Source: Helicoverpa zea (Eukaryota > Arthropoda > Insecta > Lepidoptera > Noctuidae). From it: a stretch of 64,000 nt of DNA. The stretch covers positions 2,501 through 66,500 of the forward strand of contig NC_061465.1 in the NCBI RefSeq assembly GCF_022581195.2. Reading direction: 5' to 3'. A program made the translations under genes and the position numbers. The notes beneath the pieces were generated by a model. That model had not been told where the DNA came from. It saw only the letters and a program-made list of their open reading frames with translations, and searched no databases. Positions 8,379 through 18,491 of this stretch are shown here, piece after piece. Each line of letters opens with the position of its first letter. Position 1 is the first letter of the stretch.

Positions 8379-10379
8379 CTTACCACTCACTGGCTGGCAC
8401 GCAACACACACTATAACACACAAACACATTCACGCGACACACAATAACACAAACCGGGAATGCAACACAAAATCTAACAAACTATCGGTTAAACCAGATA
8501 CAGCGACACCGGATAAACAAAAAACAAACAAAAAACGATATAACAAATATATAGTGAGTATATAAATTGTATATCGCAAACACAAACATTCACACAACAC
8601 ACCTCACAAACCCACAACCACGCCCAAATTAAGAAAAAGTATAAGAAAAGTTAATAAATATATATAAAATATAGTTATATATATTATTACCAAAAGTTAT
8701 CCAGAAGTGTAAATGTATTAGACTATTTAGAAGTGAGTAATACAACTACTAAAACAATTGCATAAAAGCCAAACCAACTCAACTAAAGTTATTGAACGCT
8801 TAAATACAACTAAGAAAATTAGACATGTATTATTTAAATAGAACAAAATTAAGAAATAGTACCTTACTCATAATAGACTGCAAGTAGGAAAAAGCAACAT
8901 TTATGTAACATTAAAATCAATAACAAGACAAAAATGCTAATAGATTACTTCTATAAGCAATTATACAGCTCCACTAAAACACAATAATCGCCAAGGTATG
9001 GAATTAAATACAGTGCCCTAATGCACGCAATAGAAAGTAAAACTAGTATTAATAAAAATAAAAGTTCGGTTTATTTACATAGTGTAAGCTTGGACAATGT
9101 AAATAGATAAATTAGAAAGCTAAAATGAGAGGTACAAAGTAAATAATAAGCTTCAAACTTTGGGGTAGGTATATGTTAAGGGACATAATAACAATTAAGT
9201 CTGAAAGGTGGTACAAACTAGTAAACAATTAGTTAATGATACTAGATAGGTAATAAGTAAGTATTAATAAGTTAATAAGCAATAAGTTTTGTAAGATTTA
9301 AAATTTCATAAAGTTCCTAGTTGAGTAAGTTAGAAGTACATAAATAAACAAATTCTTTCCATTATAATAATTGTTATCTACACATAATATGTTGTAAGTA
9401 CCTACGTTAAATATGGTCAAAACATAAAATGTAATAAAAGTTAACGTTTGCATCTACCTATATTGACGCATCGGTTTGTATAAGACAAAGTAGTTAAACG
9501 ACATATTGTGAAATAGACTTAAGTATTGGAAAGTTTGTGTAATAGGGGCGTGCCTGCTATTAAGTGAAACAAGAACAGGATTAAAACTTCTCAAATAAAA
9601 ATATATAAGATAGTAGTTTCCTTATTGGAACTAGGTACTTTTTACAAAATATGCTGTTTCATGTCATAAAACTGCAATGTGTTAAAACATAAAAATTGTA
9701 ACAAAGTGCTAGTGTACAAATTAAACATTTAACAAACAAAATTGTATAAATATTTCAAAAACTTTAAGACATTGTTAAATTAAATACCTATGTAATGGAC
9801 AGACTAAAAATATTGTTTAAGTTAATGTAATTTAATGTTTTGAAAGAAAAAAGTTACATATCTATTAATAAGTAAAATAAGAAAAGTATCTAAACTTTAT
9901 AAATTATTTGCATTGTATAAACTACAATTAAATAAAGAAATTGTAAGTCATTATCAATCTTTGTAAACATTGTATATAATAACTAGCAAATGTAAAATTG
10001 TTAGATAAACCTTTAAAATTGTAAACATAAAAATAAATATGCATTGTCATCTAATTATTGTTTGTAACATACATATGTACATAGCTAGTAAGTATTAAAC
10101 ATTTCAAGGTATAAATATAAGATATCAAATTCTAAAATGTAAAATAAACAAAAATGTGTGACCTACCTTATTGAAATAAAAACAAACCTGATAGTAACAT
10201 CCCTGTAGGAAATTCATAGGCTATTAGCGGGAATCCCACCCGGCAAAGAATAAGAGATGAAGTATGCATGTGTAACGTATGAGGCTTGAAAGTGCGAGAG
10301 GCATAACTGCGAGAACTGGCATGAATGAGAAACTTAGAATACCAAGGTCCCGTTGATCTCATGAACGGGGAAAAGCAGG
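8379..10379 (+). other. 2.0-kb AT-rich 3' UTR of G2
   Basis: No coding frame. It starts with an ACA-rich tract, has an A/T palindrome around 8655-8690, continues as dispersed short A/T-rich words (TAAGTA, GTACCTA, AATGTAAAAT), and ends with the 3' hairpin at 10349-10369 (CCCGTT / AACGGG, loop GATCTCATG) and GAAAAGCAGG before the poly(A). No RNA gene was recognised. Confidence 0.7.
10349..10369 (+). promoter_or_regulatory. 3'-terminal hairpin of G2
   Basis: Stem CCCGTT / AACGGG, loop GATCTCATG, 10 nt before the poly(A). Compared with subfamily A (CCTGCT / AGCGGG), one C-G pair is replaced by T-A and a T-G wobble by C-G, so pairing is preserved. Confidence 0.6.
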
Positions 10380-10436
<57 letters not shown>

Positions 10437-10439
<3 letters not shown>

Positions 10440-10725
10440 AACCTAACCTAACCTAACCTAACCTAACCTAACCTAACCTAACCTAACCTAACCTAACCTA
10501 ACCTAACCTAACCTAACCTACCAACCTAACCTAACCTAACCTAACCTAACCTAACTAACCTAACTCTAACCTAACCTAACCCTAACTCTATCTAAACCTA
10601 ACCTAACCTACACCTAGACGCTAAACACTAACCCTAACCTAACCTAACCTAGAGCCAACCTATACCTAACTGGAACCTAAACCTAACCTATACCTAACCG
10701 TAACCTAACCTAACCTAACCTAACC
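10437..10725. repeat. Telomeric (CCTAA)n block, degenerate in its right half
   Basis: 289 bp. The left part is nearly perfect CCTAA; from about 10520 onward the units are disturbed (CTAACTAACC, CCCTAACTC, ACACCTAGACG, TATACC). Either a genuinely old degenerate tract or local consensus error; see findings. Confidence 0.9.
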
Positions 10726-12251
10726 CGAGTCCTGCTGGCAGCCACCACCGCGAGCGCCACGTTTTTTCCACGCTCCGTTGCTAAAAATCGGGAAAATAGG
10801 TTTTTTCGCGTAAATATACAAGTGTTGTATATCCACGTACGCGTCTCAGTGAGGAGAACACAATAGTGAAAACCGCCCGGAAATCGAGAAAGTGCGTGAA
10901 AGTTGTGCTCGAAAAAACCGTGATTTTTGGTGTTTTTGTGAAACGCTGCGGAAACCAGATCGACGACCCCCCACTTTTTTGGGGTCAAAACAACCGGCTT
11001 GACGAGCCCCGTCCACTGGACACCATCCGGGATTTTTCCGGTGAAAAATCGCCGACGTAATCCTGGAAAAACATCTACCACGTGCCACATGGTTTTACTT
11101 CCAGCACAGCTGGAAAGGCGTGTCTTATATCAAAAGACGCGTCTTTGAAAGGCGAGTCTCCTGGCACCCGGATCAAGACCATCGGACCACCCTGGACGGA
11201 GCTACAGCCCCTCAAAGGTCGAAAAATTTAGTACCATTTTCAGTGCCATTTTCCCGCAAAATAAGATCGACGACCCCCCAATTTTACACTACTATTAGAT
11301 TAGAGACTACCTTAACTTTAATTTCCCAAATGTTCAGATTTTTCGGCCCGGTAGTTAAGTCAAAATTGAAATTTTAAATTACAGTATATTTTCCAAAATC
11401 TTTACTTTCGAAATTAAAACCCCCCTATTAATCAAATTCAAAAAACTTATTTCAAAATTGTAGTTCAGTTAGCCCTATATCGGACTATAACACCAAAATT
11501 TACTTAACTTATTTTTTTAAATAAAAACAAACCACTTGCGGTTATTGCGGGAGGGTGGCACGGAGAACACCCCTCAGAAGAGGGTGAAGACGTGGTTGTG
11601 CGCAGACGCAAATTAGATTTTAAGATAGTTAAGACTCTAAGCTATAAGCTAGTTTTTAGTTTGAAATTTTTGGAGTGTTTTCGAGTCGCTAGACTTTTTG
11701 ATAATTTTGTTTACAAGCGGCATCAACCGCAAAAACAAGGTTATCTACGAGATCGCGAATCGAAAATTCGACTTCCAAAATAACAAAAAATTCTCATTTT
11801 CAAATATACCATTGTAAAGGGCTTGGCGAAAACCAACCCCCACGTCGAAAAAATTGACATAAACACCCTGGAACAGGGTAGAAATCAGCCCTAAAGTTAC
11901 AAGTCTTAACTTAACCATAGGGGTTAAATTTTTTAAATATTATTCGGATGTTCTTACCCAAAAACCCTCGTTATAAACACTGCAACCCTAATAAATAGAC
12001 TTCTTCAATAATTTAAATTTAAATAACACGCCCCGGCTTAAAATTCGATTTTTTTTATGTTTATGTTAGGGTAGTTGTAAAGGGGAAAAATAAATTAATA
12101 AAAAATTAAAGCGGCATAGAAAGACACCGACGAGAGCTTTCTAACAAGCCTACACACGTCGAAATCGGTTCAGTAGAAACGTTAGTAAATAATTATTTAC
12201 AAATTTACAATTTTAAACCGACACAACGGAGGGAGGTTCTGTGTTTAAGCT

Positions 12252-12549
12252 AGTATATCTCGGAAACTAGGAGAGAATAGACGATTTTTCGACCTCAGAT
12301 ATCCGCCTTTGTGGTGTCGAAGACACCACGGTTAAAGTCGGATATAAAACGTCCATCCCCCCTGTTTTGGAACCCCCTCCCCCGCACAACACCTCTAAAT
12401 AAAAACCACAATCCCGATATCTCCGAAACTAAGGGAGATAGCCATTTTGGACCTCAAATCCTGCCTTTGTGGTGTCGAAGACACCACTGGCAAAAGTCAT
12501 ATAAGAGGAACCCCCCCCCCTCAGTTTGGACCTCCCCCCCTCCCCCCTC
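12252..12549 (+). promoter_or_regulatory. Two-unit hairpin module in the G3 5' UTR
   Basis: Two copies of the GTGGTGTC / GACACCAC hairpin with GAA loop at 12311-12329 and 12469-12487, each preceded by a TATCTC stem region and followed by a C-rich tract. Stem arms are unchanged although neighbouring bases carry indels. Confidence 0.6.
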
Positions 12550-12700
12550 TAAAATTAAAATTTATTTTCTTATAATTTGGTTTTATACATAATTGATGAC
12601 AAACCGGTGGCGTTTAAGAGCTAAAACATAGTCCACAAAACCGACTTCAGGTACAACTGATTACCTAAACTAACTGTACAGTTTTTACACTATTATCGAC

Positions 12701-12725
12701 TCTGACCCCCCTATACAGGGTCAGA
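12701..12725 (+). promoter_or_regulatory. 9-nt-loop hairpin upstream of G3 ORF1
   Basis: Stem TCTGACCC / GGGTCAGA, loop CCCTATACA, 112 nt before the ORF1 ATG, identical to G2. Confidence 0.75.
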
Positions 12726-12837
12726 CTGACAACATTCCCCGTTCTTCTCGCCAAACATACAGCACATACACACAACACACACACATCACACACATAAGCC
12801 GCACACAACATATACACGTTACACAAAAATAAACAAG

Positions 12838-14359
12838 ATGTATCGCACACCGACAACCTCCGGCTTACACCCCAAGCCGGGCACCTCCTCCAGTACCCCT
12901 TCATCTCCATCCGCTCCAGCGCAGGGACGCTGCGTTAACCTTTATCCGCAGACCAGACAGAAACCGGAGGTCGCTGGACAACAGGGCAATATACAAAAAA
13001 CCGGATTACGGGGCAAAAACACACGACGAGCTCCTTCAGGAAGTGATGAAGACCTTTGAGGACATTCCCTCAAAGGTCAAAGAGTACCCTCAAATGAGGA
13101 AGGACATTAAGACCTTCCTGGAGGAGAGATCAGATAAATGTCTGCGTATCCTGTTCGAGCTTAGCAAGCGAGTGACCGGCCTGGAAACTAAAGAACGAAC
13201 ACCAGCTTTAGCACTAGCCAGGCCTCCCGGAAATGAGGGTCACATGCTCGAAAAACTGGAGGAAGTGGAGTCCCAACTGCAAACGCGGCTTAATCAACTG
13301 GAAGAGAAAATGGTTTGGTGCTTCGACCAGCAAACAGCACTGCGCGACGATGGCGGGTCCGACATCATCGACAAGATCGTCGACAAAATCGACGAGGCTA
13401 AGGCGGCCATCAGTCAGACGACGCAAAGCGTCCTGGTGGTGGGCCGCACTCAGATTACTCTCGACGAGAAGCTCGACGGTATTGCCGGTGATGTCGTAAC
13501 AGCCAAAGAAACAATACTTGACGTCGCAAAAGGCAGGCAGCCAGGCGAGACCCTTAACAGGTCTTACGCCAGCGTCACAGCAGCCAGACCCGGGCATCGG
13601 CCGGCGCTTCACTCGATGGCGATCACACTCGAAGGCAACCAGGAGACTGCCGACGAGGTGCTCGGGCGAGTGAGGAGGGCAGTCGATGCCAGGGAAACTG
13701 GGCTCAAAATAACCAAGGTGCGAAAGGCGAAGAACCAAACCATAATCGTTGGATGCGATACCGAAACCGAACTGGACAAAGTGAAACAGAGAATAGAAAG
13801 CCGGGGAGAGGGCTTGATAGTCTCCAACATAAAGAACAAAAACCCACTCGTCATCTTAAAAGATGTATTTCTTGATAGTGACGACGAAGAGCTAACACAA
13901 GCAATACGTGTTCAGAATAAAGAAATCTTTATGGACCTTTCGGAAGAGGACACGGATATGACAATTAAGTTTAAAAAGAGAACAAGAAATCCAAAAACGG
14001 CACACATCATAGTTCAGGTAAAACCCATTATATGGCGGAGGATGGTGGAGGCTGGAGCCCTTTACCTGGACCTGCAAAGGGTCAGAGTGGAGGACCAGTC
14101 TCCGCTCATCCAATGCACGAAGTGCTTGGCATTCGGACACGGCCGGAAATTTTGCATGGAAGGTGCGGACAGGTGCAGCCACTGCGGCGGCCCGCATCTG
14201 CGCGAGAAATGCGCAGACTACATCGCAGGGAACGAACCGCAGTGCTGCAACTGTTCGCACTCGAAGTTACAGAAAACCGACCACAATGCCTTTAGCGCTG
14301 AGTGCCCCGTCCGCCGGAAATGGGACTACCTGGCCCGACAAACGACAGCCTATGTATGA
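12838..14359 (+). pseudogene. ORF1 (Gag-like) of G3, +1 frameshift near the N-terminus
   Basis: ATG at 12838 and TGA at 14357-14359. An extra G in the run 12924-12926 (GGG where G2 has GG) shifts the frame after about 29 codons. The remaining frame is open to the normal stop and matches G2 ORF1 closely, including all three zinc knuckles. The indel lies in the part of G3 that carries many other small indels against G2, so it may be a sequencing artefact and the gene may be intact in reality. Confidence 0.85.
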
Positions 14360-16355
14360 CTCACTACTCACTGGCTGGCACGCAACATACACGACAACAC
14401 ACAAACACATTCACGCGACACACAATAACACAAACCGGGAATGCAACACAAAATCTAACAAACTATCGGTAAAACCAGATACAGCGACACCGGATAAACA
14501 AAAAACAGATAAAAAACGATATAACAAATATATAGTGAATATATATATTGTATATCGCAAACACAAACATTCATACAACACACCTCACAAACCTACAATC
14601 ACGCCCAAACTAGTAAAAAGTATAAGAAAAGTTAATAAATATATATAAAATAAGTATATATATATTATTACCAAAAGTTATCCAGAAGCGTAAATGTATT
14701 AGACTATTTAAAAGTGAGTAATACAACTACTAAAACAATTGCATAAAAGCCAAACCAACTCAACTAAAGTTATTGAATGCTTAAATACAACTAAGAAAAT
14801 TAGACATGTATTATTTAAATAGAACAAAATTAAGAAATAGTACCTTACTCATAATAGACTGCAAGTAGGAAAAAGCAACATTTATGTAACATTAAAATCA
14901 ATAACAAGACAAAAATGCTAATAGATTACTTATATAAGCAATTATACAGCTCCACTAAAACACAATAATCGCCAAGGTATGGAATTAAATACAGTGCCCT
15001 AATGCACGCAATAGAAAGTAAAACTAGTATTAATAAAAATAAAAGTTCAGTTTATTTACATAGTGTAAGCTTGGACAATGTAAATAGATAAATTAGAAAG
15101 CTAAAATGAGAGGTACAAAGTAAATAATAAGCTTCAAACTTTGGGGTAGGTATATGTTTAGGGACATAATAACAATTAAGTTTGAAAGGTGGTACAAACT
15201 AGTAAACAATTAGTTAATGATACTAGATAGGTAATAAGTAAGTATTAATAAGTTAATAAGCAATAAGTTTTGTAAGATTTAAAATGTCATAAAGTTCCTA
15301 GTTGAGTAAGTTAGAAGTACATAAATAAACAAATTCTTTCCATTATAATAATTGTTATCTACATATAATATGTTGTAAGTACGTTAAATATGGTCAAAAC
15401 ATAAAATGTAATAAAAGTTAACGTTTGCATCTACCTATATTGACGCATCGGTTTGTATAAGACAAAGTAGTACCTAAACGACATATTGTAAAATAGACTT
15501 AAGTATTGGAAAGTTTGTGTAATAGGGGCGTGCCTGCTATCAAGTGAAGCAAGAACAGGATTAAAACTTCTCAAATAAAAATACATAAGATAGTAGTTTC
15601 CTTATTGGAACTAGGTACTTTTTACAAAATATGCTGTTTCATGTCATAAAACTGCAATGTGTTAAAACATAAAAATTGTAACAAAGTGCTAGTGTACAAA
15701 TTAAACATTTAACAAACAAAATTGTATAAATATTTCAAAAACTTTAAGACATTGTTAAATTAAATACCTATGTAATGGACAGACTAAAAATATTGTTTAA
15801 GTTAATGTAATTTAATGTTTTGAAAGAAAAAAGTTACATATCTATTATTAAGTAAAATAAGAAAGGTATCTAAACTTTATAAATTATTTGCATTGTATAA
15901 ACTACAATTAAATAAAGAAATTGTAAGTCATTATCAATCTTTGTAAACATTGTAATAACTAGCAAATGTAAAATTGTTAGATAAACCTTTAAAATTGTAA
16001 ACATAAAAAATAAATATGCATTGTCATCTAATTATTGTTCTTAACATACATATGTACATAGTTAGTAAGTATTAAAAATTTCAAGATATAAATATAAGAT
16101 ATCAAATTCTAAAATGTAAAATAAACAAAATTGTGTGACCTACCTTATTGAAATAAAAACAAACCTGATAGTAACATCCCTGTAGGAAATTCATAGGCTA
16201 TTAGCGGGAATCCCACCCGGCAAAGAATAAGAGATGAAGTATGCATGTGTAACGTATGAGGCTTGAAAGTGCGAGAGGCATAACTGCGAGAACTGGCATG
16301 AATGAGAAACTTAGAATACCAAGGTCCCGTTGATCTCATGAACGGGGAAAAGCAG
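14360..16355 (+). other. AT-rich 3' UTR of G3
   Basis: Colinear with the G2 3' UTR, with a few natural-looking differences (for example a 4-nt CCTA present or absent near 15383 and 15472). Ends with the CCCGTT / AACGGG hairpin at 16326-16346. No coding frame or RNA gene seen. Confidence 0.75.
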
Positions 16356-16403
<48 letters not shown>

Positions 16404-16406
<3 letters not shown>

Positions 16407-16440
16407 AACCTAACCTAACCTAACCTAACCTAACCTAACC
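16404..16440. repeat. Telomeric (CCTAA)n block
   Basis: About seven perfect units between the poly(A) of G3 and the 5' end of T1. Confidence 0.97.
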
Positions 16441-17055
16441 CACTCAAATCAAGCGGTTTTTAGCGTAGGTTGAAGTAACCGTTTTATACAAGAAAAGTTA
16501 TCAAAACATTTTTGACCAATCAGTTGACCGGGGCGAAGTCCCCAACATAAGTTATCTTTTCTCACGTAGTGTAACGTGTCTATTGACCGCTGCACTTAGA
16601 TTTTATTCTAAAAATTTGAACCTACAGCTTTTTTGGCTGCCCTTATCTACTCTAGTCAACTGTGACCGAAATTTTAATTCGTACTTTTTATCTATGCCTA
16701 TCTATTTAATTATTTTATTTTTCTAATATATTTGACTGTTTTAACAAACTATTTTAAAACCTATACAATCACCACAAAACATTATTAGATCTCTTGATCC
16801 GTTTTGATTTTACTTTTGAAACTGTTGACAGCACCTTCCCAGCCCTATACACTGGACGGTGCATTGCACAAGGACGAGCACGCGACGGCAATTAGCTTCG
16901 TGAAGTATCCACAGGCTAACCAGGGCCCTTTGGACCCTTCTTCCTAGCAAGAAGAGTAGCCCTGCTAAGGTGCCCACACAGCTAGCTGCTCGGACGCCGC
17001 CATCCATCTCAAAAAATTGTCTTTTTGTCCTTCGCCAGCAAACAAAACTCGAATA
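16441..17055 (+). other. 5' UTR of T1
   Basis: Similar to 58779-59479 of T3, which has extra sequence after about 59105. Contains the 9-nt-loop hairpin (16831-16862) and a CTTCTT / AAGAAG hairpin near 16939-16960. No coding frame. Confidence 0.7.
16831..16862 (+). promoter_or_regulatory. 9-nt-loop hairpin upstream of T1 ORF1
   Basis: Inner stem CCAG / CTGG closes the loop CCCTATACA (16843-16851). An outer stem GCACC / GGTGC is separated by a small internal loop. The loop is identical to that of G2 and G3 although stem sequences are unrelated. About 190 nt before the ORF1 ATG. Confidence 0.7.
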
Positions 17056-18481
17056 ATGTTTGGAATCCGAACGCCCGTTAACAGGAAGACTGCTCCTCCA
17101 GCCCAAGATGCTTCTCCTGGCATTTCTTCAAATGTGAGTCCGGCTCAGCCGACAAACACAAACGTCAGGAGGAGCATCGAGGTGTTGGAGTCCAGCCAAA
17201 CCCCCTTGCCCAGCTCGGCACCTGCCGCCCCAGTGAAACCTAAAAAGATCACAACACTAAAGAGCGTGTCACCAGCTCCAGAGAAACCCGCTGGGGCGGC
17301 AGAGGCCCCCAAAACCCCCAGCCTCCGTCAGCAGGGTGCAAGAAGCCAGAAATTTGGTGACTAAGGCCAAGATTGCTCTTGGCCAAAGCCGGAACCTCCG
17401 GACCGACATCAAGGAGGATGTCACCCTGGCCATTGACACCCTCTATCGCATGGTGAGGGATGGGGAAGCGGACAAGGGGAGGGGCCTTATATCCTCAAAA
17501 AAGGAGCAGCCAGCCACTGCCGATGCGGAGCCACCGGAACGCTGCAGTCAAGAGTACTCCCAGCTGCTCTCCTCACTGGCGGACCACAGTAGGCTTGTGA
17601 AGGAGAACGCCGAAAAAATGGAGGAACTCCAACAAAGTCTGTCCAAACACACGACAGCGTTGGACGCGACCACATACGCGGGGGTGTTGGCGGCACCAAA
17701 GCCGCTCGCAGCATCACCGCGACCAACACTACACTCGGTTGTGGTCGCCTCCAACGATAAACAAGAAACTGGCGAGCAGGTGCTGGATAAAATCCGCACT
17801 GCTATTAACGCCAAAGAAGGTGGTTACCGCATTGACAGGGTCAGGAAGGCCAAGGACAGCAAGGTCGTCATCAGCTGCAGGGACGAGGAGGAGCGGAGCA
17901 GGGTCCGGGAAAAGCTTAGGTCGGCCGGTCAACAGCTGACCGTCCAGGACGCAGCAAACCTAGACCCGCTCATTATCCTCAGGGACGTCCTCAGCTACAA
18001 CACCGACGAGGACGTCACGAAAGCCCTGAGGACGCAGAACACCAAGCTCTTCGCCGACCTTGCGGCTGAGGATGACCGCGTCATAATAAAATATAGAAAA
18101 AGGGCTCGGAACCAGCTGATGTGCCACATTGTTGCGAGAGTCTCCCCCACCCTCTGGAGCAGATTGACGGGGGCGTCTGCCGTGTATATAGACATGCAGC
18201 GGATCAGGGTGGAAGACCAATCTCCCCTGGTTCAATGCTCCCTATGCTTAGGATATGGGCACGGCAGACGCCTTTGCACAGAAAAAGAAGAAGCCTGCAG
18301 CCACTGCGGTGGCCCTCATTTACGCAATTCTTGCCCAGAAGCGAAAGCCAATGCGCCCCCAACCTGTTGTAACTGCACTAGAGCCGGACTGGAGGGAACG
18401 ACGCATAATGCGTTCAGCCCGGACTGCCCGGTGAGACGCAGATGGGACGCATTGGCCAGGTCAAAAATCGGATACTGCTGA
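17056..18481 (+). pseudogene. ORF1 (Gag-like) of T1, one +1 frameshift in an A run
   Basis: Starts MFGIRTPV at ATG 17056, the start shared with T2 and T3. An extra A in 17311-17314 (AAAA where T3 has AAA) shifts the frame; the rest is open from before 17336 to TGA at 18479-18481. The N-terminal part is Pro/Ser/Ala-rich, the middle is charged, and the C-terminus has three zinc knuckles (CX2CX4HX4C, CX2CX3HX4C, then a CCNC...H...C). By family knowledge it is the RNA-binding Gag-like protein needed for TRAS retrotransposition. The break could be a homopolymer error. Confidence 0.85.
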
Positions 18482-18491
18482 GGGCGCCGCA

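Larger units (their letters stand above)
4762..10436 (+). mobile_element. G2: complete Gag-only telomeric retrotransposon, subfamily B
   Basis: 5.6 kb plus a 57-nt poly(A) at 10380-10436, bounded by TAACC at the 5' end and CCTAACC at the 3' end. The 5' terminus (GGAGTCTGCTGG) matches those of G3 and G4, so the copy is full length. Order: 2.1 kb 5' UTR, intact 506-aa ORF1, 2.0 kb AT-rich 3' UTR. There is no EN, RT or RNase H anywhere. Nearly identical to G3 and, where it overlaps, G5. Best copy for defining the family. Confidence 0.9.
10726..12837 (+). other. 5' UTR of G3
   Basis: Colinear with the G2 leader, with many one-base indels in homopolymers. Contains the two-unit hairpin module (12252-12549; hairpins at 12311-12329 and 12469-12487) and the 9-nt-loop hairpin at 12701-12725. 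No supported coding frame. Confidence 0.75.
10726..16403 (+). mobile_element. G3: full-length Gag-only telomeric retrotransposon, subfamily B
   Basis: Nearly identical to G2 over its whole length, with a 48-nt poly(A) at 16356-16403 and CCTAACC after it. The 5' terminus reads CGAGTCCTGCTGG after TAACC. Small indels against G2 are concentrated in the first 2.3 kb, including the one that breaks ORF1. No ORF2. Confidence 0.9.

Noticed and set aside
8379..10379. A remnant of ORF2 in the G2 3' UTR
   Set aside because: No EN, RT or RNase H motif is visible in any frame, and the base composition is unlike TRAS ORF2; the region is conserved as non-coding between copies.
10437..10725. Degenerate repeat as a new satellite or a TTAGGG-type telomere
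   Set aside because: Units remain recognisably CCTAA; occasional extra C or substitutions do not form a new regular period.
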